DNA of 64,000 bases from NCBI RefSeq assembly GCF_004005865.1, contig NZ_SACN01000001.1, positions 1,984,001 to 2,048,000 on the forward strand. The letters run 5' to 3'. The DNA is from Sphingomonas crocodyli (GTDB lineage: Bacteria; Pseudomonadota; Alphaproteobacteria; Sphingomonadales; Sphingomonadaceae). The notes beneath the pieces were generated by a model. That model was not told the origin of the DNA and made no database searches. It saw nothing but the letters and a program-made list of their open reading frames with translations. The translations under genes and the position numbers were made by a program. Shown one piece after another: positions 8,405-17,049 of this stretch; position 1 is the stretch's first letter; the number at the start of each line of letters is the position of its first letter.

Positions 8405-8950
8405 ATGACTGATCGCCGGCATGACGAGCGCATCGAAGTTCATCTTTCCGCGCGCATTCGCCCGGAGCTTTCGATCGTGCTCGACCTTGAGGGCGCGTCC
8501 GGAGACGCGATCCACAATGTCATCGTCACCGATCTGTCGGGCGGCGGCTTCGCGATGCTCGTCAACGTCTCACTGTTTCTGGGCGCGTCGGTGATGATCG
8601 ATGTGCCATTGATCGGCTGGCGCGAGGCGCGGGTCGTCTGGATGGGGGAAAAAAGGATCGGCTGCCAGTTTGCGCAGCCCTTATCGGCGCTGGAGCTCAA
8701 GGGCGCCGTCGCCTCCGACGATGGCTTTATCGAGACGTTTCCCGGCTTGGCCTCGCGGATCGGTGAGGAGATCAGCGCCGCTCAGTTCGCAATGCCGCAG
8801 GCCGGCGGCGCCATCATCGAACTGCATCTGGTGGTGCGGATGTCCGAACAGGGTATCGAGGTGATGCCGGTTTCGCCCTCCGATGACGTCATCGAAGCCC
8901 AGCCTGCACGCGTGCAGCTGACGAACCCGGCCGCCAAGACCGGGCATTAG
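8405..8950 (+). CDS. PilZ domain protein 2 (tandem paralogue)
   Basis: A 181-residue PilZ protein, clearly paralogous to the gene just upstream: both begin with RRHDERIEVHLSAR and share VTDLSGGGF, GWREA, RIGCQFA and PLSA. It keeps the RxxxR and DxSxxG c-di-GMP motifs. It is longer by a C-terminal tail of about 22 residues (after VMPVSP) that is rich in Ala, Pro and polar residues and absent from copy 1. The ATG at 8405 gives the same N-terminus as copy 1. The gene ends with a 4-base convergent overlap with the phzF-like gene. Divergence between copies is moderate, suggesting an old duplication with separate roles. Confidence 0.85.
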   Translation: MTDRRHDERIEVHLSARIRPELSIVLDLEGASGDAIHNVIVTDLSGGGFAMLVNVSLFLGASVMIDVPLIGWREARVVWMGEKRIGCQFAQPLSALELKGAVASDDGFIETFPGLASRIGEEISAAQFAMPQAGGAIIELHLVVRMSEQGIEVMPVSPSDDVIEAQPARVQLTNPAAKTGH

Positions 8951-9744
8951 AGGCGGAAGCGCCCCTCGATCACCGTCACGCACCGCCCCTCCAATATCGC
9001 CCAGTCGCCCTTGAGCGTGCAGCGCAAATGGCCGCCGCGCGCGGACGCCTGAAAGGCGGTGAAGCTGTCACGGCCGAGGCGGGCGGCCCAATAGGCAGTC
9101 AGCAGGCAGTGCGCCGATCCCGTCACCGGATCCTCGTCGATCCCCGCGCCGGGCGCGAAGACACGGCTGACGATGTCGGTCTCATCCCCCGGCGCCGTCG
9201 CGATCAGCAGCAGATCGCCCAGCGGCTTCAGTGCGCGGAAATCGGGGTCGAGCGCGCGGATCTCCTTTTCGCTGCCATAGACGAGCAGCGCATAGCCGCC
9301 GTCGCGCCAAAGGGTCTCGACCGGCGCGCCGCCGACCCCGCCGAGCAGGGGCAGGGGAAGCGACTTCGGCTCGGTCTTCCATGCGGGCAAGGCAAGCCGA
9401 TAGCCGGTATCGGCGCGCGACACCTCCAGCAGGCCCGACTTGCGCGTGCGGAAGCGCACCTTGTCGAGCGTCGGATCGGCCGACAGCAGCACATGCCCGC
9501 TCGCCAGCGTCGCATGGCCGCACAAGGCGACCTCGACCGTCGGCGTGAACCAGCGCAGCTCATAATCGGCCTCGCCGCTCGCATCGGGGACGAGGAAGGC
9601 GGTCTCCGCCAGATTGTTCTCCTCGGCGATCCGCTGCAGCACATCGTCGGGCAGCCACGCGTCGAGCGGCATCACCGCGGCCGGATTGCCGACGAAGGGC
9701 CGGTCGGCAAAGGCATCGACCTGGTGGAAGGGCAGGCTGGTCAC
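8947..9744 (-). CDS. PhzF family isomerase-like protein
   Basis: This 265-residue member of the PhzF/diaminopimelate-epimerase fold has the family start HQVDAFADRPFVGNPAAV, the catalytic Glu47 in NNLAETAF, GHATLASGH near residue 76, and the DEDPVTGSAH signature near 206-215. PhzF enzymes isomerise by proton shuttling; outside phenazine clusters their substrates are mostly unknown, and no phenazine genes are here. It is the third gene of a leftward operon: its ATG overlaps the stop of the CDF transporter by 4 bases, and pdxH precedes that. The grouping with pdxH hints at small-molecule metabolism but does not fix the substrate. Confidence 0.88.
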   Translation of the reverse strand: MTSLPFHQVDAFADRPFVGNPAAVMPLDAWLPDDVLQRIAEENNLAETAFLVPDASGEADYELRWFTPTVEVALCGHATLASGHVLLSADPTLDKVRFRTRKSGLLEVSRADTGYRLALPAWKTEPKSLPLPLLGGVGGAPVETLWRDGGYALLVYGSEKEIRALDPDFRALKPLGDLLLIATAPGDETDIVSRVFAPGAGIDEDPVTGSAHCLLTAYWAARLGRDSFTAFQASARGGHLRCTLKGDWAILEGRCVTVIEGRFRL

Positions 9745-10625
9745 GCGGTCATCTCCGTTTTCGGGTCGAACTGCCCGGTCGGTTCAGGGTTGATCAGGAT
9801 TTCGGTGTCGGGGAATTCGGCCATCAGGCGCGCTTCCAGCGCGTCCATCGCGCGATGCGCCTCGCCGATCGTCATCGCGGGATCGACCCAGATGTGGAAC
9901 TGGACGAAATCGCGGTCGCCCGACGTGCGGGTGCGCAGTTCGTGAATGCCCTCAAGCTCGGGATGGCAGCGGACGGCGCGGACGAAGGCCTGGCGCTTCT
10001 CCTCGGGCCATTCCTTGTCCATCAGCTGATCGATCGCATCGCCCGACGCGCGCCACGCGCCCCAGGCGAGCCACAAAGCGATCGCGATGCCGAACAGAGG
10101 ATCCGCGCCAGTAACGCCCACGAAACCGTCGAGCACCAGCGCGACGATCACCGCGCCGTTGAGCAGCAGATCGCTCTGATAATGGACATTGTCCGTGCGG
10201 ATCGCGACCGATCCGGTCTGCGCAATGATTCGTCGCTGATAAAGCAGGAGCCCGCCGGTCAGGATCAGCGAGAGGACCGAAACCGCGATCCCCTCATGCG
10301 CCGCGCCGGTTTCCGCGCCCTCGATCCACTGTTCGATCGCGCGGATGATCAGCCCGAAGGCGGAAATGCTGATGAGGACGACCTGGAACAAAGCCGCGAT
10401 CGCCTCCGCCTTGCCATGTCCGAAGCGGTGCTTGCGATCGGCGGGACGGGCGGCGAGGCGGACGCCGTAGAGCGTGGCGAGCGAGGCAACGATGTCGAGT
10501 ACCGTATCCGCGAGCGACCCGAGCATCGCGACCGACCCGCTGATCCACGCCGCATGACCCTTCAGGATCGCGAGGATGAGGGCGACCGAGACCGACGCCA
10601 ATGCTGCGCGGACGTTGAGGGTCAC
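9741..10625 (-). CDS. Cation diffusion facilitator (FieF/YiiP-like metal exporter)
   Basis: A 294-residue inner membrane transporter exporting divalent metal (Zn or Fe) in exchange for protons. Six membrane helices cover the first 205 residues or so. The transport site is of the D-D-H-D type: D40 and D44 in SLADTVLD (helix 2) and H148 and D152 in HYQSD (helix 5), which favours zinc and iron rather than manganese. The C-terminal 85 residues form the cytoplasmic ferredoxin-like domain, with HxH-type positions such as HIW and EAHRAMD. The start overlaps the pdxH stop by 4 bases and the stop overlaps the phzF-like start by 4, so translation is coupled through the operon. Confidence 0.9.
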   Translation of the reverse strand: MTLNVRAALASVSVALILAILKGHAAWISGSVAMLGSLADTVLDIVASLATLYGVRLAARPADRKHRFGHGKAEAIAALFQVVLISISAFGLIIRAIEQWIEGAETGAAHEGIAVSVLSLILTGGLLLYQRRIIAQTGSVAIRTDNVHYQSDLLLNGAVIVALVLDGFVGVTGADPLFGIAIALWLAWGAWRASGDAIDQLMDKEWPEEKRQAFVRAVRCHPELEGIHELRTRTSGDRDFVQFHIWVDPAMTIGEAHRAMDALEARLMAEFPDTEILINPEPTGQFDPKTEMTA

Positions 10626-11197
10626 GGGTAGAGCAGTCCTTCGCTCCAGCCGTCGCCGGCGCGCGTGAACAGGCGGCGTTCGTGGAGGCGGTGGGCGCGA
10701 TCCTGCCAGAACTCGATCCGTTCGGGCGCGACGCGGAAGCCCGACCAGTGCGGCGGACGGGTGACGTCGCCGCCTTCGAAGCGCGCCTTCACCGCATCGA
10801 AGCGCGCTTCGAACGTCTCGCGGCTGTCGAGCGGGCGCGATTGATCGGAGGCCCAGGCGCCCAGCTGCGAATCCCGCGCGCGGGTCGCGAAATAGGCGTC
10901 GGCCTCGGCATCGGTGACGCGGCTCACCGGCCCCTCGATGCGGATCTGCCGGCGCAGCGATTTCCAGTGGAACAGCAGGGCCGCCTTGGGATGCGCCAGC
11001 AACTCGCCCGCCTTGCGCCCTTCGAAATTGGTGTAGAACACGAAGCCGCGTTCATCATGGCCCTTGAGCAGCACCATGCGCACCGAAGGCTGCCCGTCGG
11101 CGCCAACGGTGGCGAGCGCCATCGCGTTCGAATCATTGGGCTCGCTCGTCCGCGCTTCGGCGAACCAGCTTTCGAAGATGGGGAAGGGATTGGTCAT
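10622..11197 (-). CDS. pdxH: Pyridoxamine 5'-phosphate oxidase
   Basis: PdxH uses FMN and oxygen to oxidise pyridoxine or pyridoxamine phosphate to pyridoxal 5'-phosphate, the last step of B6 synthesis and salvage. The protein has 191 residues. Family features in order: [20 protein letters not shown] (FMN phosphate loop), [42 protein letters not shown], and the C-terminal [26 protein letters not shown], which holds the substrate-binding Arg/His residues. It is the first gene of a three-gene operon (pdxH, CDF transporter, PhzF-like). A family B palindrome separates it from the upstream MocR-type regulator, which is itself a PLP-binding protein. Confidence 0.95.
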   Translation of the reverse strand: MTNPFPIFESWFAEARTSEPNDSNAMALATVGADGQPSVRMVLLKGHDERGFVFYTNFEGRKAGELLAHPKAALLFHWKSLRRQIRIEGPVSRVTDAEADAYFATRARDSQLGAWASDQSRPLDSRETFEARFDAVKARFEGGDVTRPPHWSGFRVAPERIEFWQDRAHRLHERRLFTRAGDGWSEGLLYP

Positions 11198-11211
11198 GGT
11201 CTCTCTCTACC

Positions 11212-11294
11212 CGTCATTGCGAGCGTAGCGAAGCAATCCACTCCGCACTTCGGAATGGATTGCCGCGTCGCCTGCGGCTCCTCGCAATGACGAG
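11212..11294. repeat. Dispersed palindrome, family B (copy 2, short)
   Basis: Begins CGTCATTGCGAGCGTAGCG and ends GCTCCTCGCAATGACGAG. This copy lacks the GGCCCGCA inner block of the others, being 83 bp instead of 113, and its orientation is reversed relative to copy 1 (the GCGTAGC arm is on the left). It lies between the 3' end of the MocR-like gene and the start of pdxH. Confidence 0.82.
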
Positions 11295-11299
11295 GGGAC

Positions 11300-12664
11300 T
11301 TAGACCACGCCATGATCGCGCTCGCGCAGGGCATCCGCCACCCGATCGACCGCGCTCGACAAGGTCGCGCGATCCGCCACCGCGCCGATGCACAGCCGCA
11401 CGCCCGACAACATCCCTGCATCGACCAACGGCGCGGACGGCGGCGTGATCTCCACACCGGCGCGCATCGCGCGGGCGGCGAGGCGTTCGGCGTCGATTTC
11501 GGGCATGGGCAGCCACAGATGCGGACAGCGCGGATCGGCGGGCGCCTCGCACGCGCTGCCCAGCCTGTCGCGGGCGATGGCGCCGCGGGCGAGCATTTCG
11601 GCCTGCACCTCGGCCACCACCTCGTCGGCCGTACCGTCCTCGATCCACTGGCTCGCGATCATCGCGCCCAGCGATGCGGGCGAATAGATGCGCGCGCGGA
11701 TCAGGCGCAGCGCCGCATCATATTGGTCGGCATTGGGCATCACCATGTAACCGACGCGCAGGCCCGGCGCCAAAGCCTTGGACGTGCCGTTGATGTAGAT
11801 GCAGCGATCGGGCGCATAGGCGCTGAGCGGGGGCGGGGCGGTGCCGATCGCGAAGACCGAATAGAGATCGTCCTCGACGATCCAGAGGCCACGTTTGCGC
11901 GCCACCTCGATAATCTCCATTCGCCGCCGGTACGACATGATCCGCCCGGTCGGGTTCTGGAGCGTGGGGAGCGTGTAGAGCAGTTTCGCGCCGCTTTCCG
12001 CCGCCGCTTGGTCGAGCGCATCGGGCAACAGCCCTTCGCCGTCCATCGCCACGCCGCGCAGCTTGTAGCCGCCGACCTGCGCGATCGATCGCATCCCGAA
12101 ATAGGTTGCCGCCTCGCACAGCAAGGTGTCGCCGGGCTTGCAAAGCGTGTCGAACGCCAGCGTCATCGCCTGCTGCGCGCCGGTGGTGACGATCAGCTTC
12201 GAGACATCAATCGCGTCATGCCCGCTCACGCGCTTGAGCCATTCGGCGCCGAGCCGGCGGTGCGCGGCATAGCCTTCGGGCGGGGCGTAGCCGAGATGGT
12301 CGACAAGGTCGGGGCGCTGGCGCAGCCGCCCGAAGGTCGCCGCGAAGCGCCGCTGCGCGGGGGCGAGGGGGGGCACGTTCTGCGACATGCGGATCGTGCC
12401 GTCGTCGAGCGGGGGCGCAAGGCTCGCCTGATCGGCGACGAAGCTGCCGCGTCCGACCTGCGCGGTGATCAGCCCTTCGCGCACCGCTTCGGCATAGACG
12501 GTCGTGACCGTGCCGAGGCCGATGCCCAGCCGGTGCGCCAGATCGCGATGCGTGGGCAGCTTTTCGCCGGGCGTCAGAACCCCGTCCGCAATGTCGCGGC
12601 GCATCGCCGAGAGCAGGCGGCCGGACACCGTCTCCACATCGTCGGCCAGAACGGGGGTCCACAT
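11300..12664 (-). CDS. MocR/PdxR-type transcription regulator (GntR HTH fused to aminotransferase fold)
   Basis: A 454-residue regulator with an N-terminal GntR winged helix (about residues 10-80; PGEKLPTHRDLAHRLGIGLGTVTTVYAEAVREGLI) joined by a linker to a class I aminotransferase-fold domain (about 110-450). The PLP-binding lysine lies in INGTSKALAPGLRVGY. MocR proteins sense PLP or an aldimine with an amino-acid-like ligand and usually control a neighbouring gene. Here the likely target is the divergent peptide-lysE pair: the 117-bp spacer holds a perfect 7-3-7 palindrome and extra copies of ATTGTC/GACAAT. The downstream pdxH operon is a second possible target. The start ATG is only 15 bp from the palindrome, consistent with autorepression. 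Confidence 0.88.
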   Translation of the reverse strand: MWTPVLADDVETVSGRLLSAMRRDIADGVLTPGEKLPTHRDLAHRLGIGLGTVTTVYAEAVREGLITAQVGRGSFVADQASLAPPLDDGTIRMSQNVPPLAPAQRRFAATFGRLRQRPDLVDHLGYAPPEGYAAHRRLGAEWLKRVSGHDAIDVSKLIVTTGAQQAMTLAFDTLCKPGDTLLCEAATYFGMRSIAQVGGYKLRGVAMDGEGLLPDALDQAAAESGAKLLYTLPTLQNPTGRIMSYRRRMEIIEVARKRGLWIVEDDLYSVFAIGTAPPPLSAYAPDRCIYINGTSKALAPGLRVGYMVMPNADQYDAALRLIRARIYSPASLGAMIASQWIEDGTADEVVAEVQAEMLARGAIARDRLGSACEAPADPRCPHLWLPMPEIDAERLAARAMRAGVEITPPSAPLVDAGMLSGVRLCIGAVADRATLSSAVDRVADALRERDHGVV

Positions 12665-12666
12665 CG

Positions 12667-12730
12667 ATTGTCTCCAACATTGTCACTATGACAATATAAA
12701 TTTTGACATGTAACAATTGCCAGGACAATT
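12667..12730. promoter_or_regulatory. Divergent control region with ATTGTCA-CTA-TGACAAT palindrome
   Basis: A perfect palindrome with 7-bp arms and a 3-bp centre spans 12679-12695. Additional half-sites read ATTGTC at 12667-12672 and GACAAT at 12724-12729, and AACAATT lies at 12713-12718. A TTGACA at 12703-12708 could be the -35 of the rightward promoter, but its -10 is weak. I infer this is the operator of the MocR-type regulator. Confidence 0.6.
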
Positions 12731-12781
12731 CGGCGGCGTCAACCGGCCAATCGGAGACTCGGCCAAAAAAGGAGACGTTCC

Positions 12782-12925
12782 ATGCGCAATGTTCTGACCA
12801 CCAGCATCGTGACCTTCTTTCTGGGCGGCACCGTCCTGATCGTCGCGGCGTCGGCGATCAGCGACGATCGCTGGAACGGCGGCGTGGCGGCGCAGTACGA
12901 CCTTGCCAAAGCACTCGGGCGATGA
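12782..12925 (+). CDS. 47-residue single-span membrane peptide coupled to the LysE exporter
   Basis: A small open frame beginning MRNVLTTSIVTFFLGG, with one hydrophobic helix over about residues 6-25 and a polar C-terminal half (SDDRWNGGVAAQYDLAKALGR). GGAG at 12771-12774 is 7 bases before the ATG, an excellent site. Its TGA overlaps the ATG of the LysE gene (ATGA), so the exporter has no other obvious ribosome site and is probably translated by coupling. It could be a small regulatory or structural partner of the exporter, or a leader peptide. No family recognised. Confidence 0.7.
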   Translation: MRNVLTTSIVTFFLGGTVLIVAASAISDDRWNGGVAAQYDLAKALGR

Positions 12926-13542
12926 CGCCCGAACTGCTCGCGGCGGCCGCTTCCTTCTGCATCGTCTCGTCGGGGACGCCGGGGCCGAACAATATGATGC
13001 TGCTGTCGTCGGGGGCCACGTTCGGCTTCCGCCGCACCTTGCCGCATGTGTTCGGGATCAGCGCGGGCTGCGTCGTGATGGTGCTGCTGCTCGGTTTCGG
13101 GCTGGCGGGGCTGATCGAAAGCGTGCCGTGGCTCTACACCGCGCTCCACATCGTCTCGACCGCCTATCTGCTGTGGCTCGCCTACAAGATCGCGACATCC
13201 ACCGGACTTGGCGAGGTGAGGCCACGCGCGCAGCCGCTGGGTTTCTGGGGCGCGGCGGCGTTCCAGTGGGTCAATCCGAAGGCGTGGGCGATGTGCCTGG
13301 GCGCCGCGACCAGCTTCTCGCGGCCCGAGACGCTGACGACCGACGTGCTGATCGTCGCGGCGGTGCTGGGCCTCACCGGCCTGCCGTGCATCATGTGCTG
13401 GGCGGGCGGCGGCGTGGCGATCCGCCACTGGCTCGATCGGCCGGGGCTCCTGCGCGCGTTCAACATCGGCATGGCGGCCCTGCTGGTCGCGTCTTTGGTG
13501 CCGGGGATCGTGGAACTCATAACCTCGTCATTGCGAGCGTAG
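12922..13542 (+). CDS. LysE family exporter (amino-acid or metabolite efflux)
   Basis: A 206-residue inner membrane protein of the LysE/RhtB superfamily, which exports amino acids or related small molecules by proton antiport. The family motif near the N-terminus reads SSGTPGPNNMMLLSSGATFGFRR, followed by about six hydrophobic helices; AFQWVNPKAWAM is the second conserved motif with the Asn-Pro-Lys core. The ATG at 12922 overlaps the stop of the 47-residue peptide. The last residues (ITSSLRA) and the TAG are encoded by a family B palindrome starting at 13524, so the natural C-terminus was replaced or extended by repeat insertion. The divergent MocR regulator suggests an amino-acid-type substrate. 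Confidence 0.85.
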   Translation: MTPELLAAAASFCIVSSGTPGPNNMMLLSSGATFGFRRTLPHVFGISAGCVVMVLLLGFGLAGLIESVPWLYTALHIVSTAYLLWLAYKIATSTGLGEVRPRAQPLGFWGAAAFQWVNPKAWAMCLGAATSFSRPETLTTDVLIVAAVLGLTGLPCIMCWAGGGVAIRHWLDRPGLLRAFNIGMAALLVASLVPGIVELITSSLRA

Positions 13543-13636
13543 CGAAGCAATCCAGGCCCGCATGCGAGAGGCGCGCGAACCATCTCTGGTTCGGGCCTGG
13601 ATTGCTTCGTCGCCTTCGGCTTCTCGCAATGACGAG
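13524..13636. repeat. Dispersed palindrome, family B (copy 3), overlapping the LysE stop codon
   Basis: Begins CTCGTCATTGCGAGCGTAGC and ends GGCTTCTCGCAATGACGAG, with inner arms GAAGCAATCCAGGCCCGCA-like. The first 19 bases are translated as the end of the LysE protein and provide its stop. Orientation is opposite to copies 1 and 4. Confidence 0.88.
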
Positions 13637-13695
13637 GAAAAGGAGATGACGACTCTGTTGCACCGCACAAGCGGTTGCGGCATCCCTTTGCGGCC

Positions 13696-16600
13696 ATGAT
13701 TCAAGCCGCGCTCCATCATCGCACGAGCTACAGCTATGACCGCCCGGTCCAGCTTGGCCCGCAGATCATCCGCCTGCGCCCCGCCGCGCACAGCCGAACG
13801 GCGGTGCCGAACTATTCGCTGTCGATCAGCCCGGAAAACCACTTCATCAACTGGCAGCAGGATCCGCACGGTAATTGGCTGGCGCGGATCGTGTTTCCGG
13901 AGCCGGCGGATCATTTCTCGATCACGGTCGATCTGATCGCCGATCTGGTGGTCGTGAACCCGTTCGATTTCTTCGTCGAGGATTATGCCGAACACCGGCC
14001 CTTCCTCTACGCGCCCGCGCTTTCCGCCGATCTCGCCGCCTATTTCGAAACCGAGCCGCAGGGGCCTTTGTTCGAAGACCTGCTCGCCCGCTTTGGCGGC
14101 ACGAAGCAGCGCACGATCGACTTCCTCGTCGAGGTCAATCAGGCGGTGCGCGAACAGGTCGATTACGTCATCCGCTACGATCCGGGTGTGCAGGCGCCCG
14201 AGGAGACGCTGGAGATCGGATCGGGAAGCTGCCGCGACAGTGCGTGGCTGTTGGTCCATCTGCTCCGCCGCCTCGGCTTCGCCGCGCGCTTCGTGTCCGG
14301 CTATTCGATCCAGCTGGTCGCCGACGTGACCCCGATCGACGGTCCCAAAGGCGTGACGCACGATGTCTGCGATCTCCATGCCTGGGCCGAAGCCTATGTG
14401 CCCGGCGCGGGCTGGATCGGCTTCGACGCGACATCGGGGATGCTGGCGGGCGAGGGGCATATTCCGCTCGCCGCGACGCCGCACCACCAGTCGGCATCGC
14501 CGATCGAGGGCGGCTGGACGCCGACGTCGCCCGATCCGGTCAAGACCGACTTCGCCTATGCGATGGACGTGCAGCGCATTGCCGAGGCGGTGCGCATCAC
14601 CAAGCCCTTCACCGACGCCCGCTGGGATGCGGTCAACGCGCTGGGCGAAAAGGTCGACGCCGATCTCGCCGCGCAGGACGTGCGACTGACGATGGGCGGC
14701 GAGCCGACCTTCGTTGCGATCGACGACCCGGAAGCGCCCGAATGGAATGGCGACGCGGTAGGGCCGACCAAGGCGGGCTATGCCGACCGGCTGATCCGTA
14801 AGATGCGCGATCGCTTCGCGCCGGGCGGGCTGATCCACCACGGGCAGGGCAAATGGTATCCGGGCGAAAGCCTGCCGCGCTGGGGCTATTCGGTCTATTG
14901 GCGATTGGATGGCGTGCCGGTGTGGCGCGACGCGAGCCTGATCGCGGGCAGCGCCGAGGCCGGCAAGCCGCTGACCAGCGACGATGCCCAATCCTTCCTG
15001 TCGCGCGTGGCCGAAGGGCTGGGCGTCGGCGCGGACATGATCGAGCCGGCTTTTGAGGACGGGATCGAGTGGGCGGTGAAGGAGGCGCAGCTTCCCGACA
15101 ATGTCGACCCGACCGACCCGAAGATCGACGATCCCGAGGCGCGCAGCCGGATGGTGACGGCGTTCGAACGCGGGCTGAGCAAGCCGGTCGGCTATGTCCT
15201 GCCGATCCAGGCGTGGCAGGCGGCGCAGGCACCCACCGGCCGCCGCTGGCGATCCGAAAAGTGGACGGTGCGACGCGGCAAGCTGTTCGTGATGCCGGGG
15301 GATGCCTCGATCGGCTATCGCCTGCCGCTCGGCTCGCTGCCCTTCGTGCCGCCGGCCGCCTATCCCTATCTCCACCCGCGCGACACGACAGAGCCGCGCG
15401 AGGAATTGCCCGATTTTCATGCGGCGATCGAACAGCGTTCGGAGGCCGTGGCTCCGGCGACCGGCGCCGTTGCGCAGGATCGGCAGGAGCAGACGATCAT
15501 CGCCGGCGCAGTCCGCACCGCGATGACGACCGAGGCGCGCGGCGATCACGTCGCGGTGTTCCTGCCGCCGACCGAGCGGCTTGAGGATTATCTGGAGCTG
15601 ATCGCCGAGATCGAGGCGCAGGCGGCGAAGACCCGCATTCCCGTCCGCATCGAAGGCTATGCCCCGCCGCCCGATCCGCGGCTTCAGGTTCTGAAGGTCA
15701 CGCCCGATCCAGGCGTGATCGAGGTCAATATCCAGCCGTCGGGCAGCTGGGCCGAGACGGTCGACATCACGACCAACCTGTACGACATGGCGCGCGAATG
15801 CGGGCTGACCGCCGACAAGTTCATGGTCGACGGGCGCGCGATCGGCACCGGCGGCGGCAATCATATCGTGCTGGGCGGACGTTCGGTGAACGACTCGCCC
15901 TTCATCCGCCGGCCCGATATGCTCAAGAGCTTCGTGCTGTTCTGGCAACGGCATCCGTCGCTCAGCTATCTGTTCTCGGGCCTCACCATCGGCCCGACCA
16001 GCCAGGCGCCGCGCATCGACGAGGCGCGGCATGACGGCCTCTACGAACTCGAAATCGCGCTGGCGCAGGTGCCGGGGCCGGATGAGGGGCCGCAGCCGGC
16101 GCCGTGGGTGGTCGATCGGCTGTTCCGCAACCTGCTGGTCGACGTGACGGGCAATACGCACCGCACCGAAATCTGCATCGACAAGATGTATTCGCCCGAC
16201 GGCCCGACCGGACGGCTCGGCCTGCTCGAATTCCGCGGTTTCGAAATGCCGCCCGAGGCGAAGATGAGCCTTGCGCAGCAGCTTCTGCTCCGCGCTCTGA
16301 CCGCATGGTTCTGGCGCGAGCCGCAGAAGGGCGGGTTCGTGCGCTGGGGCACGACGCTCCACGATCGTTTCCTGCTGCCGCACTTCGTCTGGGCCGATTT
16401 CCTGGAGGTTCTGAACGACCTGCGCGGGGCGGGTTACGATTTCGATCCGGCATGGTTCGAGGCGCAGCGGCAGTTCCGCTTCCCCGTTCACGGTACCGTG
16501 CAGGCGGGTGGCGTGTCGCTGGAGATCGCGCACGCGCTTGAGCCGTGGAATGTGCTGGGCGAAACCGGCGCGATCGGCGGCACGGTGCGCTATGTCGACA

Positions 16601-17028
16601 GCTCGACCGAGCGGCTGCAGGTCAAGGCCGCCGGGCTGATCCCCGGCCGCCACATCGTTTCGTGCAACGGGCGGCGCGTGCCGCTGACGCCGACGGGAGT
16701 TCCGGGCGAGGCGGTTGGCGGGGTGCGGTACAAGGCGTGGTGGCCCGCAAACAGCATGCACCCGCTGCTGCCGCCCAACGCGCCGTTGACCTTCGACATA
16801 CTCGATACGTGGAACGGCCGTTCGCTGGGCGGATGCGTCTATCATGTCGCTCACCCCGGCGGCAGAAACTATGATACGGTCCCCGTGAACGATTATGAGG
16901 CGGAGGCCCGACGCCGTGCGCGGTTCCAGGATCATGGACACACGCCCGGCCCGGTGACGATGCCGATACAGGAGAGGGTGAGCGAGTTTCCGATGACGCT
17001 AGACCTTCGCGCACCGCCGATCGTGTAG
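13696..17028 (+). CDS. Transglutaminase-like protease/ligase fused to DUF2126
   Basis: A large (about 1110-residue) cytoplasmic protein. An N-terminal bacterial transglutaminase beta domain (residues 3-95) precedes a papain-like transglutaminase core with an intact Cys179-His228-Asp244 triad: [22 protein letters not shown]. From about residue 300 the rest is DUF2126, which I know only as the partner domain of these transglutaminases. Genes of this kind occur with circularly permuted ATP-grasp and alpha-E proteins, and Iyer and colleagues proposed that they make or process a peptide or amide tag. It is the first gene of a three-gene operon; the ATP-grasp gene starts 21 bases downstream. ATG 13696 is preferred to 13675. 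It has no signal peptide, so the product should act inside the cell. Its actual substrate is unknown. Confidence 0.85.
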   Translation: MIQAALHHRTSYSYDRPVQLGPQIIRLRPAAHSRTAVPNYSLSISPENHFINWQQDPHGNWLARIVFPEPADHFSITVDLIADLVVVNPFDFFVEDYAEHRPFLYAPALSADLAAYFETEPQGPLFEDLLARFGGTKQRTIDFLVEVNQAVREQVDYVIRYDPGVQAPEETLEIGSGSCRDSAWLLVHLLRRLGFAARFVSGYSIQLVADVTPIDGPKGVTHDVCDLHAWAEAYVPGAGWIGFDATSGMLAGEGHIPLAATPHHQSASPIEGGWTPTSPDPVKTDFAYAMDVQRIAEAVRITKPFTDARWDAVNALGEKVDADLAAQDVRLTMGGEPTFVAIDDPEAPEWNGDAVGPTKAGYADRLIRKMRDRFAPGGLIHHGQGKWYPGESLPRWGYSVYWRLDGVPVWRDASLIAGSAEAGKPLTSDDAQSFLSRVAEGLGVGADMIEPAFEDGIEWAVKEAQLPDNVDPTDPKIDDPEARSRMVTAFERGLSKPVGYVLPIQAWQAAQAPTGRRWRSEKWTVRRGKLFVMPGDASIGYRLPLGSLPFVPPAAYPYLHPRDTTEPREELPDFHAAIEQRSEAVAPATGAVAQDRQEQTIIAGAVRTAMTTEARGDHVAVFLPPTERLEDYLELIAEIEAQAAKTRIPVRIEGYAPPPDPRLQVLKVTPDPGVIEVNIQPSGSWAETVDITTNLYDMARECGLTADKFMVDGRAIGTGGGNHIVLGGRSVNDSPFIRRPDMLKSFVLFWQRHPSLSYLFSGLTIGPTSQAPRIDEARHDGLYELEIALAQVPGPDEGPQPAPWVVDRLFRNLLVDVTGNTHRTEICIDKMYSPDGPTGRLGLLEFRGFEMPPEAKMSLAQQLLLRALTAWFWREPQKGGFVRWGTTLHDRFLLPHFVWADFLEVLNDLRGAGYDFDPAWFEAQRQFRFPVHGTVQAGGVSLEIAHALEPWNVLGETGAIGGTVRYVDSSTERLQVKAAGLIPGRHIVSCNGRRVPLTPTGVPGEAVGGVRYKAWWPANSMHPLLPPNAPLTFDILDTWNGRSLGGCVYHVAHPGGRNYDTVPVNDYEAEARRRARFQDHGHTPGPVTMPIQERVSEFPMTLDLRAPPIV

Positions 17029-17049
17029 CGCGCCATGCAGGGGGAACTG

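Noticed and set aside
13528..16941. A 1137-codon open frame on the minus strand opposite the transglutaminase-DUF2126 gene
   Set aside because: It mirrors the GC-rich codon pattern of the plus-strand gene, has no domain, and the plus strand has clear motifs with intact triad residues.
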